Shown here piece by piece: positions 1-5,575 of a DNA stretch of 5,575 nucleotides. How positions within the stretch are numbered: the first letter of the stretch is position 1; every line of letters starts with the position of its first letter. Under the pieces are notes generated by a model. That model was not told the origin of the DNA and ran no database searches. It worked only from the letters and a program-made list of their open reading frames with translations. Origin of the DNA: an uncultured delta proteobacterium (GTDB taxonomy: Bacteria; Myxococcota_A; Polyangia; Polyangiales; Polyangiaceae). Location: NCBI GenBank assembly GCA_903858055.1, contig CAIOHM010000091.1, positions 1-5,575 on the forward strand. The letters run 5' to 3'. Position numbers and translations under genes: made by a program.

Positions 1-7
1 GCCAACC

Positions 8-1648
8 TCACAGGCCGCCCGTGCCGTCGCGGCTCGCGTCGTCGTCTTCGTCCTCGCCGTCGTCGTCGGTCGCGCGCACGGTCCCGATCGGGCCTTCCAG
101 CGGCAGGCGCGGGCGTTCGGGGTCTTGTGCGACGGCCTCTTCGAGCGCGAGCGAGAGCGCGAGAACCGTGGCCTCGTCCCAGGGGCGCCCGGCGATTTGC
201 ACCGCGAGCGGCAGCCCCGCGCTCTTGCGGTCGACCTTCGCGGCGTGGCGATCGAGGAGGCCAAGGATTGGGCTCCTCGCGGTCTCGCTCGCACGCACGG
301 TGCTCACGGGCACGATGGCCGCAGGCAGCTGGAGCAGGTTGAACAGCATGGCGGGGCTCCCTGCCATGACGAAGTTCTGCGACATGCCGTGGGGGAGGGG
401 CGCGGTCGCATAGGGCACCGTGAGGATCGCGTCGATGCCGGCCTCGCGCATGCTCTCGAGGAACGTCGCGCGGTAGGCGCGCATGGCCGCCGTGAGCGAC
501 CAGAGGTCGGCGACGGACTTCTCGCCGAGGTTGTCGAGGAGCTGCTCGAGGAGCGATTCTCCGAGGAAACCCGCGGTCTGCGCGAGACGCTCGCGAACGC
601 CCTTGGGGAGCTGCGCAATGGCCTTCAGTCCGCGCAAGGGCTTCTCGACGGGGCCGCCCGCGACGCTGCGCTCCATGGTCTGGGCACCGTCCGCGGACAA
701 AGCTGCAAAGTACATCCCGATGGCGCGGCTCACCTCGGGGGGGCGGAACTCGACGACGCGAACCCCTTGTGCCTCGAGCGCCTTCACCGCCACGCGCAGC
801 GCGCGCTCGACGGAGCGGCTCGGTCGCACGAAGCCGTCGTCGACGTAGAAGCCGACACGAAGCGAGCGCACGTCGACCGCGTCGGGGTCGGGCCAGGGGA
901 GCGGCGGCGTGCGACCGTCGAGCGAGGACATTTCCTGAGGATCGAAGGCCTTCATCGCGAGGACGATGTCGCGCACGGTGCGCGCCATGGGGCCGCACAT
1001 GCCGCGGATCACCTCTTGACCCGGAATGCCCGAAGCGACGCCCTGCATCGGCCAGCGATCGAGGGTGGGCTTGAGCGCCGCGATGCCGCAGAACGCCGCA
1101 GGCACACGGATGCTGCCGCCGATGTCCGTGCCGATGCCGAGCGGCGACATGCCTGCGCCCACGGCCGCCGCCTCACCGCCGGAAGATCCGCCCGGCGTGT
1201 GCGCGAGGCTCATCGGGTGCGAGGTGCGGCCGAAGACCGGGTTCGACGACTCGTTGAACAGCATGAGCTGCGAGACGTTCGTGCGGCCGAGAATCACCGC
1301 GCCTTCGCGCTTCAGGAGCTTCACCATCGCCGCGTCCGTGCGCGCCGCGGGGCGGTTCTTTTTCGGCACGCCGATGGTCGTGAGCTCGCCCTCGATGTCG
1401 AAGCACTCCTTCACGCTCACGGGCAGCCCCGCGAGGCGGCCGAGCGCGAGCCCGCGCATGCGCGCGTCGTCGACCACGTGGGCCTGGGCCATGGCCTGGT
1501 CCGCGAAGACCTTCGTGTACGCCTTGAGCGCGCCGTCGTAGCGCTCGATGCGGTCGAGGTGCGCGCGGACGACCTCGGCCGACGAGACCTCGCGGGACTC
1601 GAGCAAGGAAAGCAGGCGGTGCGCGGGGAGCGAGGTCAGCGAGCTCAT
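8..1648 (-). CDS. Amidase-signature hydrolase, FAAH-like (546 aa)
   Basis: Serine hydrolase of the amidase signature family, which hydrolyses amide bonds with a Lys / cis-Ser / Ser triad. Seen in the sequence: K80 in the VSVKE context, S155-S156 in TPGGSSGGEA (residues 151-160), and S179 in GTDIGGSIR (173-181), followed by FCGIAALKPT (186-195). The triad spacing (75 and 24 residues) equals that of rat fatty acid amide hydrolase (K142, S217, S241), so a lipid-amide hydrolase is more likely than a GatA-type transamidosome subunit; substrate is inferred. No signal peptide or clear N-terminal membrane helix is visible, so it is probably cytoplasmic. The reading frame stays open far upstream, to 2494, but that part is antisense to the GH5 gene; the ATG at 1648 begins a typical family N-terminus (MSSLTSLPAHRLLSLLESRE). 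No Shine-Dalgarno sequence precedes it. The C-terminus ends in an unusual acidic tail, DDDGEDEDDD (528-537). It is transcribed divergently from the GH5 gene. Confidence 0.93.
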   Translation of the reverse strand: MSSLTSLPAHRLLSLLESREVSSAEVVRAHLDRIERYDGALKAYTKVFADQAMAQAHVVDDARMRGLALGRLAGLPVSVKECFDIEGELTTIGVPKKNRPAARTDAAMVKLLKREGAVILGRTNVSQLMLFNESSNPVFGRTSHPMSLAHTPGGSSGGEAAAVGAGMSPLGIGTDIGGSIRVPAAFCGIAALKPTLDRWPMQGVASGIPGQEVIRGMCGPMARTVRDIVLAMKAFDPQEMSSLDGRTPPLPWPDPDAVDVRSLRVGFYVDDGFVRPSRSVERALRVAVKALEAQGVRVVEFRPPEVSRAIGMYFAALSADGAQTMERSVAGGPVEKPLRGLKAIAQLPKGVRERLAQTAGFLGESLLEQLLDNLGEKSVADLWSLTAAMRAYRATFLESMREAGIDAILTVPYATAPLPHGMSQNFVMAGSPAMLFNLLQLPAAIVPVSTVRASETARSPILGLLDRHAAKVDRKSAGLPLAVQIAGRPWDEATVLALSLALEEAVAQDPERPRLPLEGPIGTVRATDDDGEDEDDDASRDGTGGL

Positions 1649-1735
1649 CGGGAGTAGAACGCTAGACCAGCGGCGGCGCGGATGCACCGACGCAGGCACT
1701 TGTCCGAGGTGCCGGCCGGGTCCACACTCGCCGCC
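1649..1735. promoter_or_regulatory. Divergent intergenic region, amidase / GH5 lipoprotein
   Basis: This 87-bp gap lies between the two divergent start codons and must hold the promoters and leaders of both genes, unless transcription starts inside a neighbouring gene. I see no convincing -35/-10 pair on either strand and no purine-rich ribosome binding site before either ATG. The only clear structure is the inverted repeat annotated separately and an 8-bp palindrome CCGGCCGG at 1712-1719. Confidence 0.5.
1692..1716. promoter_or_regulatory. Inverted repeat upstream of GH5 gene (possible operator or leader hairpin)
   Basis: GGCAC (1695-1699) is complementary to GTGCC (1709-1713). One T-G wobble and one T-A pair extend the stem inward to a GTCCG loop, and two further G-C pairs lie outside a single A/G mismatch. 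It ends 19 bases before the GH5 ATG. It could be a repressor site serving both divergent genes or a leader hairpin. In DNA of this GC content such a stem can arise by chance, so confidence is low. Confidence 0.25.
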
Positions 1736-3223
1736 ATGCGTCTCCCCGCCACGCTCGCCACCGTCGCGGTCGGCTTCGGAATCCTCGTCTCCGCCGCCGC
1801 CTGCTCGAACAGCGCCTCGCCGCCGCCTGCTTCGCGAAGCGCGAACGGCGACCCTTGGGCGGTGCGCGTCGAAGGTCGGGTCTTCCGCGACGGCCTCGGG
1901 CGCCAGCGTCTCTTTCACGGCTACAACGCCAAGGTGAAGGGCCTCTTCGACCCGGAGCTCTCCGGCGGACGCCAAGCTCAGGAGGAGTTCCCCGACCTCA
2001 CGGAGCAGAACCTCGCGGACTTCGAGGCGCTCGGTCAGAACGTCCTTCGCATCCCGATCAACTGGAGCATCGTCGAGCCGGAGCCGGGCCAGTACAACCC
2101 CGCGGTGCTCGCGAAGCTCGACGGCCTGCGCGCGCTCGCACGAAAGCACGGGATTCACCTGCTGCTCGACATGCACCAAGACGCCTACTCGAAAGAGATC
2201 GGCCAAGACGGCGCGCCGCTCTGGGCGATCGTGCCCGAACCGCGGCCGGATCAGCTCCGTGAGGGGCCCTACAAGGAAGAGTGGCGTCTCGACGAAATCG
2301 TGATCAACGCGGGGTGGAACTTCTTCCGCGACAAGGCCGCGCGCGACGGCCGATCGCTGCAAGATGCACACATCGCCGCGACGAAGTACGTGGTCGCGCA
2401 CGTGGCCTCGGACACGACCATCCTTGGCATCGAGGCGTTCAACGAGCCCGTGCCGCCCATCGTCGGTGGCTTCACGTTCCTTCGTGATTTCCACGAGCGG
2501 TTCGCGAAGGTCATGAACGCCGTCGACCGCTCACTGCCCGTGTTTTTCGAGCCCGAGGCGCTGCGCAACCAGAGCGACCGCAGCGAGCGGCCCGAGACGC
2601 CGTGGGCGGCGGGCCCTGGCGTGTACTCGCCGCACATCTACACGGCGTGGTTCACGCAGCCGAGCCAGAACAACTGGGAGAGCGAAGACCCGAAGGTGCT
2701 CGAGAAGAGCATGCTCGGCGCGCTCGAGGAGGCGCAGGCGTGGCAGACGCCGCTCTTCGTGACCGAGTTCGGGTGCGACCAGTCGATTCCGCGCGGCCCG
2801 CGCTGGCTCCACGAAGAGATGAAGCTCCAGGACCGCACGTTGGCCTCGGCCACCGCGTGGCAGCGCGAGCCTGGCGATTGGGGCATCTACGACAAGCAAG
2901 GCGTGCTCCGGCCCGTGACGGCGGCGCTCGTCGGTCGCAGCTGGCCGCGCGCGATCGCGGGTGACTTGCTCGCGATCGAGAGGCCGAGCGCCGAGTCGAT
3001 GACGATCCGCTTCCGCGGGGCCGAGGTGACGGGACGCGCCGATCACGACGTATCGGTGACGGATGCATACTGGAAGACGGTATCCATTGCGTGCGACGGA
3101 GCGCCCGTGACGCCCGCGAAAGCCGTGGGCCACGTCACCTTCCGCTGCGGCACGACGAGCGGCGAGCACACGATCACGCTGAGCGGCACGGTGCGCGACG
3201 AGGTGAAATCGATCGCGTGGTGA
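1736..3223 (+). CDS. GH5 endoglycoceramidase-like lipoprotein (495 aa)
   Basis: Predicted exported, lipid-anchored glycoside hydrolase of family 5; known endoglycoceramidases cut the bond between oligosaccharide and ceramide in glycosphingolipids. N-terminus: residues 1-23 form a lipoprotein signal ending SAAAC, with C23 the lipidated cysteine, then a short Ser/Pro-rich linker. Catalytic barrel, about 40-400: FHGYNAK (60-66), NVLRIPINW (102-110, conserved R105), LDMHQDAYS (144-152) and DGAPLW (158-163), which are hallmarks of endoglycoceramidases; acid/base E237 in AFNEP; SPHIYTAW (298-305); nucleophile E344 in FVTEFG. Residues about 401-495 form a beta-rich C-terminal domain like the one following the barrel in endoglycoceramidases, with C453 and C471 as a possible disulfide. 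Total length matches characterised family members. An in-frame ATG at 1682 would add 18 residues and bury the signal peptide, so 1736 is preferred although no ribosome binding site is visible. Exact glycolipid substrate is unknown; another beta-glycosidase activity is possible. Confidence 0.9.
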   Translation: MRLPATLATVAVGFGILVSAAACSNSASPPPASRSANGDPWAVRVEGRVFRDGLGRQRLFHGYNAKVKGLFDPELSGGRQAQEEFPDLTEQNLADFEALGQNVLRIPINWSIVEPEPGQYNPAVLAKLDGLRALARKHGIHLLLDMHQDAYSKEIGQDGAPLWAIVPEPRPDQLREGPYKEEWRLDEIVINAGWNFFRDKAARDGRSLQDAHIAATKYVVAHVASDTTILGIEAFNEPVPPIVGGFTFLRDFHERFAKVMNAVDRSLPVFFEPEALRNQSDRSERPETPWAAGPGVYSPHIYTAWFTQPSQNNWESEDPKVLEKSMLGALEEAQAWQTPLFVTEFGCDQSIPRGPRWLHEEMKLQDRTLASATAWQREPGDWGIYDKQGVLRPVTAALVGRSWPRAIAGDLLAIERPSAESMTIRFRGAEVTGRADHDVSVTDAYWKTVSIACDGAPVTPAKAVGHVTFRCGTTSGEHTITLSGTVRDEVKSIAW

Positions 3224-3240
3224 GGGAACGCGGTTTCCTT
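3222..3240 (+). terminator. Weak hairpin at the GH5 stop codon
   Basis: GAGGGAA (3222-3228) can pair with TTTCCTT (3234-3240) across a CGCGG loop, giving seven pairs of which two are G-U. It overlaps the TGA stop. The stem is weak and no T tract follows it, so termination here is doubtful and read-through into the next gene is quite possible. Confidence 0.15.
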
Positions 3241-3303
3241 GGACACGCGTAGACGTTGCGCATACGAGACCGGTCGCGTCCGTTTTCGCCTCCAGGAGTG
3301 AGC
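3224..3303 (+). promoter_or_regulatory. Gap between GH5 and propeller gene; faint promoter candidate
   Basis: An 80-bp gap. TTGGAC at 3239-3244 and CATACG at 3261-3266, 16 bases apart, are a poor sigma-70-like pair (about half of consensus positions each). Short palindromes ACGCGT (3245-3250) and GACCGGTC (3268-3275) are present with no assigned meaning. The locally lower GC content compared with the flanking genes fits a promoter-containing region, but the sequence alone does not prove one. Confidence 0.2.
3294..3298 (+). promoter_or_regulatory. Ribosome binding site AGGAG for the propeller lipoprotein
   Basis: AGGAG lies five bases before the ATG at 3304. It is the only clear Shine-Dalgarno sequence in this window and fixes the start at 3304 rather than the in-frame ATG at 3256, which has no such site and would place 16 charged and polar residues ahead of the signal peptide. 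Confidence 0.8.
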
Positions 3304-5226
3304 ATGCGTCTCCCGAAGTCTCTCGTTCACCGTCTCCCCGTTGCGCTGCTTCTCGCGGGCGCGTTCGGGTGCAGTGCGTCCGACGACGCGGGTACGCCTG
3401 CTCCTTCGGACGCGGGCGGTTCCACGACTCCCGACAGCGCGACCCCGGTGACGGACGCGGGGGCGCCGAGCGCCGATGCCAGCGCGGACGCGACCGTGAC
3501 GACCACGGACGCGGGTGCGGACGCGGGCACGCCGAGCGCGGATGCGGGCGTCGATGCAGGCGCGCCGCTCGTGGACGCGGGCCCGGTGGACGCAGGCCCT
3601 CCGCCCGTGGTGCCGAGCCACACGATGGCGACGGGCACCTGGCACTCGTGCGCGGTCCGCCCGGGCGACGGCAGGGTCGCCTGCTGGGGTCAGGGCCAGC
3701 AGATGGGCCTCTCGCGCACGCTCGCCGGCAGCTTCGCCGAGGTGGGGCTCACGCCGACCGGCAGCGCGTGCGGCCGCCGTTCGAACGGCTTGATCAGCTG
3801 CGTCGGCCCCGCGTTCGACACGACGAACGGCGCGACGGCCTTCCCGGCGACGGGCGCCTTCACCTCGCTCCGCGTCGCAGAGGATCACGCGTGTGCCATC
3901 GCCACCACGGACCGCACCGTGAAGTGCTGGGGCAAGAACGCCACGGGCATCGCCGTACCCGCGGGCACCACGGCGCACGACATCGCCGTGTTCGCGAACG
4001 GCGGCTGTGCGCTCTCGCTCGACGGCACGACCGTGACCTGCTGGGGCGGCGCGACGGCGAACGCGCTCCCGGCGGGCAACTACGCGCTCCTCGAGTCGAG
4101 CCGCAACGGCGTGTGCGCCCTCGGTCGCAACGGCCTCGCGACCTGCTCGCCGGCGACGCTCGCGCCCGCGAACGTGGCGTTCAAGCGCCTCCGCCTCGGC
4201 CCCACGACCTCGTGCGGCGTCAAGCTCGACGACACGCTCCAGTGCTGGAGCGGCTCGGCGGCGGCGCAGGCTGCGCCGGCGGGCGCCTACATCGAGGTGT
4301 CGCCCGGCGCGGGCTTCGGCGGTGACTTCGTGTGCGGGCGCACGCTCACCGGGGGCTACACGTGCTGGGGTGACTCGCGGATCAGCGTCGAGAGCACCGT
4401 GCCCCTCGGCGACTACCTGCGGCCGCTCCTCTGGGGAGGCAACCGCCTCGCGCTGCAGACGACCGCGGGAGCGGTCGTGTACGCGGGCAACGTCGAAGCG
4501 ACGGACCCGGTGCGCGCCGGCATGCCCGCGAGCCTCGCGCCGTTCGCGGACGTCACGGTCGGCAGCCAGCACGCGTGCGGGCTCAAGCCGGACGGGACCA
4601 CGCAGTGCTGGGGCGCGTCCTTCATCACGAGCGTCCCCGCGCCGGCGGGCCGGACCTACTCGGCGATCCGCGCGGGCCAAAACGGTACCTGCGGCATCGA
4701 GGCGAACACGCGGCGGGTCTCATGCTGGGGCCACACCACGATCGACGGCGTCGTGGACACGGTCGGCAACGCGATGGAGATCTGCACCGCGCGCAGCGCC
4801 GTCTGCGTGCGCCGCACGAGCGGCGCGGTCAGCTGCAACGGCCAGGGGCTGGGGTCGCCGAACGCGAGCGACCGGTTCACCGCGATCGGCTGCGGGGAGA
4901 ACGTCGCCTGCGGCATCAAGACGGACGGCACCATCTCCTGCTGGGGCAGCCCGAACAACCCGGCCGTCGTGAACAGCGTTCCGACGGGCACCTTCGCGGA
5001 GCTCGCGGTGAGCTCGGAGAGCGCGTGCGCGCGCCGGACGAACGCCACCCTCGCGTGCTGGGGCTGGGATCCGAACGACTACGGCTTCCTCCGCCCGCCG
5101 ACGGACCTCAACTTCTCGCGCCTCATCGCGGGCGAGAACACGAACTGCGGCTACGACACCCGCAACAAGCTCCTCTGCTGGGGCTGGCACGTGCGCACGC
5201 CGCTCGAGGGCCCGTCCATCCAGTGA
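3304..5226 (+). CDS. DAG-linker lipoprotein with 14 short RCC1/BLIP-II-like propeller units (640 aa)
   Basis: Predicted surface-anchored beta-propeller protein of unknown ligand; no catalytic motif is seen. Residues 1-23 are a lipoprotein signal (basic start, hydrophobic core, AFGC with C23 lipidated). Residues 24-104 are a Ser/Thr/Pro/Ala linker with nine DAG triplets, typical of myxobacterial envelope lipoproteins. From about residue 105 to the end run 14 units of about 38 residues with the pattern F-x-x-[IL]-x-x-G-x-x-x-[AS]-C-[AG]-[LIV], a polar turn often DG, then C-W-G, and usually a PAG element. The first cysteines of successive units are at 116, 156, 197, 235, 271, 304, 344, (L382), 425, 463, 501, 536, 575 and 615. 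The pattern resembles RCC1-type repeats, but the unit length is closer to the short blades of BLIP-II than to the 50-60 residues of eukaryotic RCC1, and the usual GQLG after CWG is missing. Such folds usually bind proteins. Whether it is expressed separately from the GH5 gene 80 bp upstream is unclear. Confidence 0.92.
   Translation: MRLPKSLVHRLPVALLLAGAFGCSASDDAGTPAPSDAGGSTTPDSATPVTDAGAPSADASADATVTTTDAGADAGTPSADAGVDAGAPLVDAGPVDAGPPPVVPSHTMATGTWHSCAVRPGDGRVACWGQGQQMGLSRTLAGSFAEVGLTPTGSACGRRSNGLISCVGPAFDTTNGATAFPATGAFTSLRVAEDHACAIATTDRTVKCWGKNATGIAVPAGTTAHDIAVFANGGCALSLDGTTVTCWGGATANALPAGNYALLESSRNGVCALGRNGLATCSPATLAPANVAFKRLRLGPTTSCGVKLDDTLQCWSGSAAAQAAPAGAYIEVSPGAGFGGDFVCGRTLTGGYTCWGDSRISVESTVPLGDYLRPLLWGGNRLALQTTAGAVVYAGNVEATDPVRAGMPASLAPFADVTVGSQHACGLKPDGTTQCWGASFITSVPAPAGRTYSAIRAGQNGTCGIEANTRRVSCWGHTTIDGVVDTVGNAMEICTARSAVCVRRTSGAVSCNGQGLGSPNASDRFTAIGCGENVACGIKTDGTISCWGSPNNPAVVNSVPTGTFAELAVSSESACARRTNATLACWGWDPNDYGFLRPPTDLNFSRLIAGENTNCGYDTRNKLLCWGWHVRTPLEGPSIQ
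3385..3600 (+). repeat. DAG-rich low-complexity linker coding repeat
   Basis: Residues 28-99 of the propeller lipoprotein hold nine Asp-Ala-Gly triplets (starting at residues 28, 36, 51, 69, 73, 80, 84, 91 and 96), mostly written GACGCGGG or GATGCGGG, separated by short Thr/Pro/Ser/Ala stretches. It is probably an unstructured stalk lifting the propeller off the membrane. Irregular spacing suggests growth by slippage or unequal recombination rather than a fixed structural repeat. Confidence 0.85.
3616..5223 (+). repeat. Fourteen tandem propeller-blade units, 13 with a Cys pair
   Basis: Within-unit cysteine pairs: 116/127, 156/166, 197/208, 235/246, 271/281, 304/314, 344/354, none in unit 8 (L382/Y393), 425/435, 463/474, 501/511, 536/546, 575/585 and 615/625. 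The two cysteines are always 10 or 11 residues apart, across the predicted beta-hairpin. CWG is intact in nine units, and CVG, CSP, CWS, YAG or CNG replaces it in units 2, 5, 6, 8 and 11. Units are well diverged from each other at DNA level, so the array is old rather than a recent expansion. Confidence 0.85.
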
Positions 5227-5237
5227 CTTCTGCGCGC

Positions 5238-5265
5238 GGCGAGCGGGCGTGCACGTCCGCTTGCC
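5238..5265 (+). terminator. Strong stem-loop after the propeller gene, terminator-like
   Basis: A 12-bp stem (5238-5249 with 5254-5265) closes on a TGCA loop; ten pairs are Watson-Crick and two are G-U (5247/5256 and 5241/5262). It begins 12 bases after the stop codon. There is no T tract behind it, so it is not a canonical intrinsic terminator; in GC-rich bacteria such hairpins may still stop transcription or protect the 3' end of the message. It lies 56 bases before the next start codon, so an effect on that gene's leader is also possible. Confidence 0.5.
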
Positions 5266-5320
5266 TCGGCCACGTCGCGTCGCCTTGCGGGTATGCCAGG
5301 CTTCGGCGATCCTCGCAGCC

Positions 5321-5575
5321 ATGCGCAAGTTCGTCCTCGCCTCTGCCGCGTCGGTGGCCGTCGTGCTCTCGTTCCTCGGTTGCAGCGACGACGGCAGCTC
5401 CGCAGGGCCAGGTGTGCTCCCCGACGGCGGATCGACCCTCGAGGACGCGGGCGGCGGTACGGATGCGGGCGGTGATGCGACGGCGCTGCCCGAGACCCCC
5501 ACGTGGCCTGCGGGCGCAGCCGCGTCGCTCACCCCGAACGGCCCCACGAGCCTGAAGTTCGCGTGGCCCGCGGCC
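5321..5575 (+). CDS. Lipoprotein with DAG linker and probable Fn3 domain, 5' part only (85 codons)
   Basis: Open to the window edge with no stop, so only the N-terminal part is present. Residues 1-21 form a lipoprotein signal (MRKF basic start, hydrophobic core, SFLGC with C21 lipidated). Residues 22-62 are a Gly/Asp/Ser linker with DAG triplets at 45-47 and 51-53, like that of the upstream protein. From about residue 67 the chain reads PTWPAGAAASLTPNG and then PTSLKFAWPAA, which fits the first two strands of a fibronectin type III domain (the pattern is roughly LTPTSLTLSWPAA). The rest of the protein is unseen, so it could be a pure adhesion module or an enzyme with Fn3 spacers. No ribosome binding site is evident. 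An ATG at 5293 is in a different frame and encodes an Arg-rich chain, so 5321 is the start chosen. Confidence 0.8.
   Translation, partial: MRKFVLASAASVAVVLSFLGCSDDGSSAGPGVLPDGGSTLEDAGGGTDAGGDATALPETPTWPAGAAASLTPNGPTSLKFAWPAA

Noticed and set aside
125..1657. Open frame of 510 codons on the plus strand, antisense to the amidase
   Set aside because: Its product is rich in Arg, His, Ala and Glu with no recognisable motif, and the opposite strand encodes an amidase with an intact triad. Long antisense frames are expected in DNA with very high third-position GC.
1649..2494. 282-codon N-terminal extension of the amidase frame
   Set aside because: It is antisense to the GH5 catalytic domain, is low-complexity Arg/Val/Glu-rich, and the family N-terminus starts at the ATG at 1648.
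3385..3600. DAG repeats as a CRISPR or regulatory DNA repeat array
   Set aside because: The repeats are in frame, vary at synonymous positions, have irregular spacing and no spacers, and make sense as a protein linker.
3369..4325. 318-codon plus-strand frame overlapping the propeller gene
   Set aside because: It is an Arg/Gly-rich frame-shifted shadow of the propeller gene without its own start signals.
3043..4680. Open frame of 545 codons on the minus strand, antisense to the propeller gene
   Set aside because: The product is Arg/Ala-rich low-complexity with no signal, domain or ribosome binding site, and the plus strand encodes a clear repeat protein.
5293..5475. 60-codon frame starting at the ATG at 5293
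   Set aside because: It is out of frame with the lipoprotein signal that starts at 5321 and encodes an Arg-rich peptide with no features.
4575..5555. 326-codon plus-strand frame spanning the end of the propeller gene and the next lipoprotein
   Set aside because: It crosses a real stop codon, a stem-loop and a real start, and its product is Arg-rich shadow sequence.

Overview
This is a high-GC window whose coding style points to a myxobacterium-like bacterium (class Polyangia/Myxococcia). The clues are strong G/C preference at third codon positions and successive lipoproteins in which the lipidated cysteine is followed by a linker full of Asp-Ala-Gly (DAG) triplets, a style common in Sorangium/Sandaracinus/Labilithrix-type genomes. 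The taxonomic call is inference; there is no rRNA or other phylogenetic marker here.

Layout: (1) 8-1648, minus strand: a complete amidase-signature serine hydrolase of fatty-acid-amide-hydrolase type with an intact Lys-Ser-Ser triad. (2) An 87-bp divergent gap holding a short inverted repeat. (3) 1736-3223, plus strand: a lipoprotein glycoside hydrolase of family GH5, closest in motifs to endoglycoceramidases, with both catalytic glutamates present. (4) 3304-5226, plus strand: a 640-residue lipoprotein with a DAG-rich stalk followed by 14 short RCC1/BLIP-II-like beta-propeller units, 13 of them carrying a cysteine pair. (5) A 94-bp gap with a strong 12-bp stem-loop. (6) 5321 to the window edge, plus strand: the start of a third lipoprotein with a DAG/Gly linker and what looks like the first strands of a fibronectin type III domain.

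How they may work together: the three plus-strand genes each carry their own lipoprotein signal, so this is a cell-envelope or surface locus. The GH5 enzyme would release ceramide-type lipid from glycolipids, and the divergent amidase belongs to a family that cleaves fatty-acyl amide bonds. A lipid-degrading pair is therefore plausible, but co-function is inferred only from adjacency. The propeller and Fn3-like lipoproteins look like binding or adhesion modules with no evident catalytic function. No tRNA, rRNA, CRISPR array, insertion sequence, attachment site or replication origin was seen. No gene-free stretch exceeds 100 bases. I see no clear evidence of a wholly new multi-gene system; the most unusual item is the cysteine-stapled 14-unit propeller protein.
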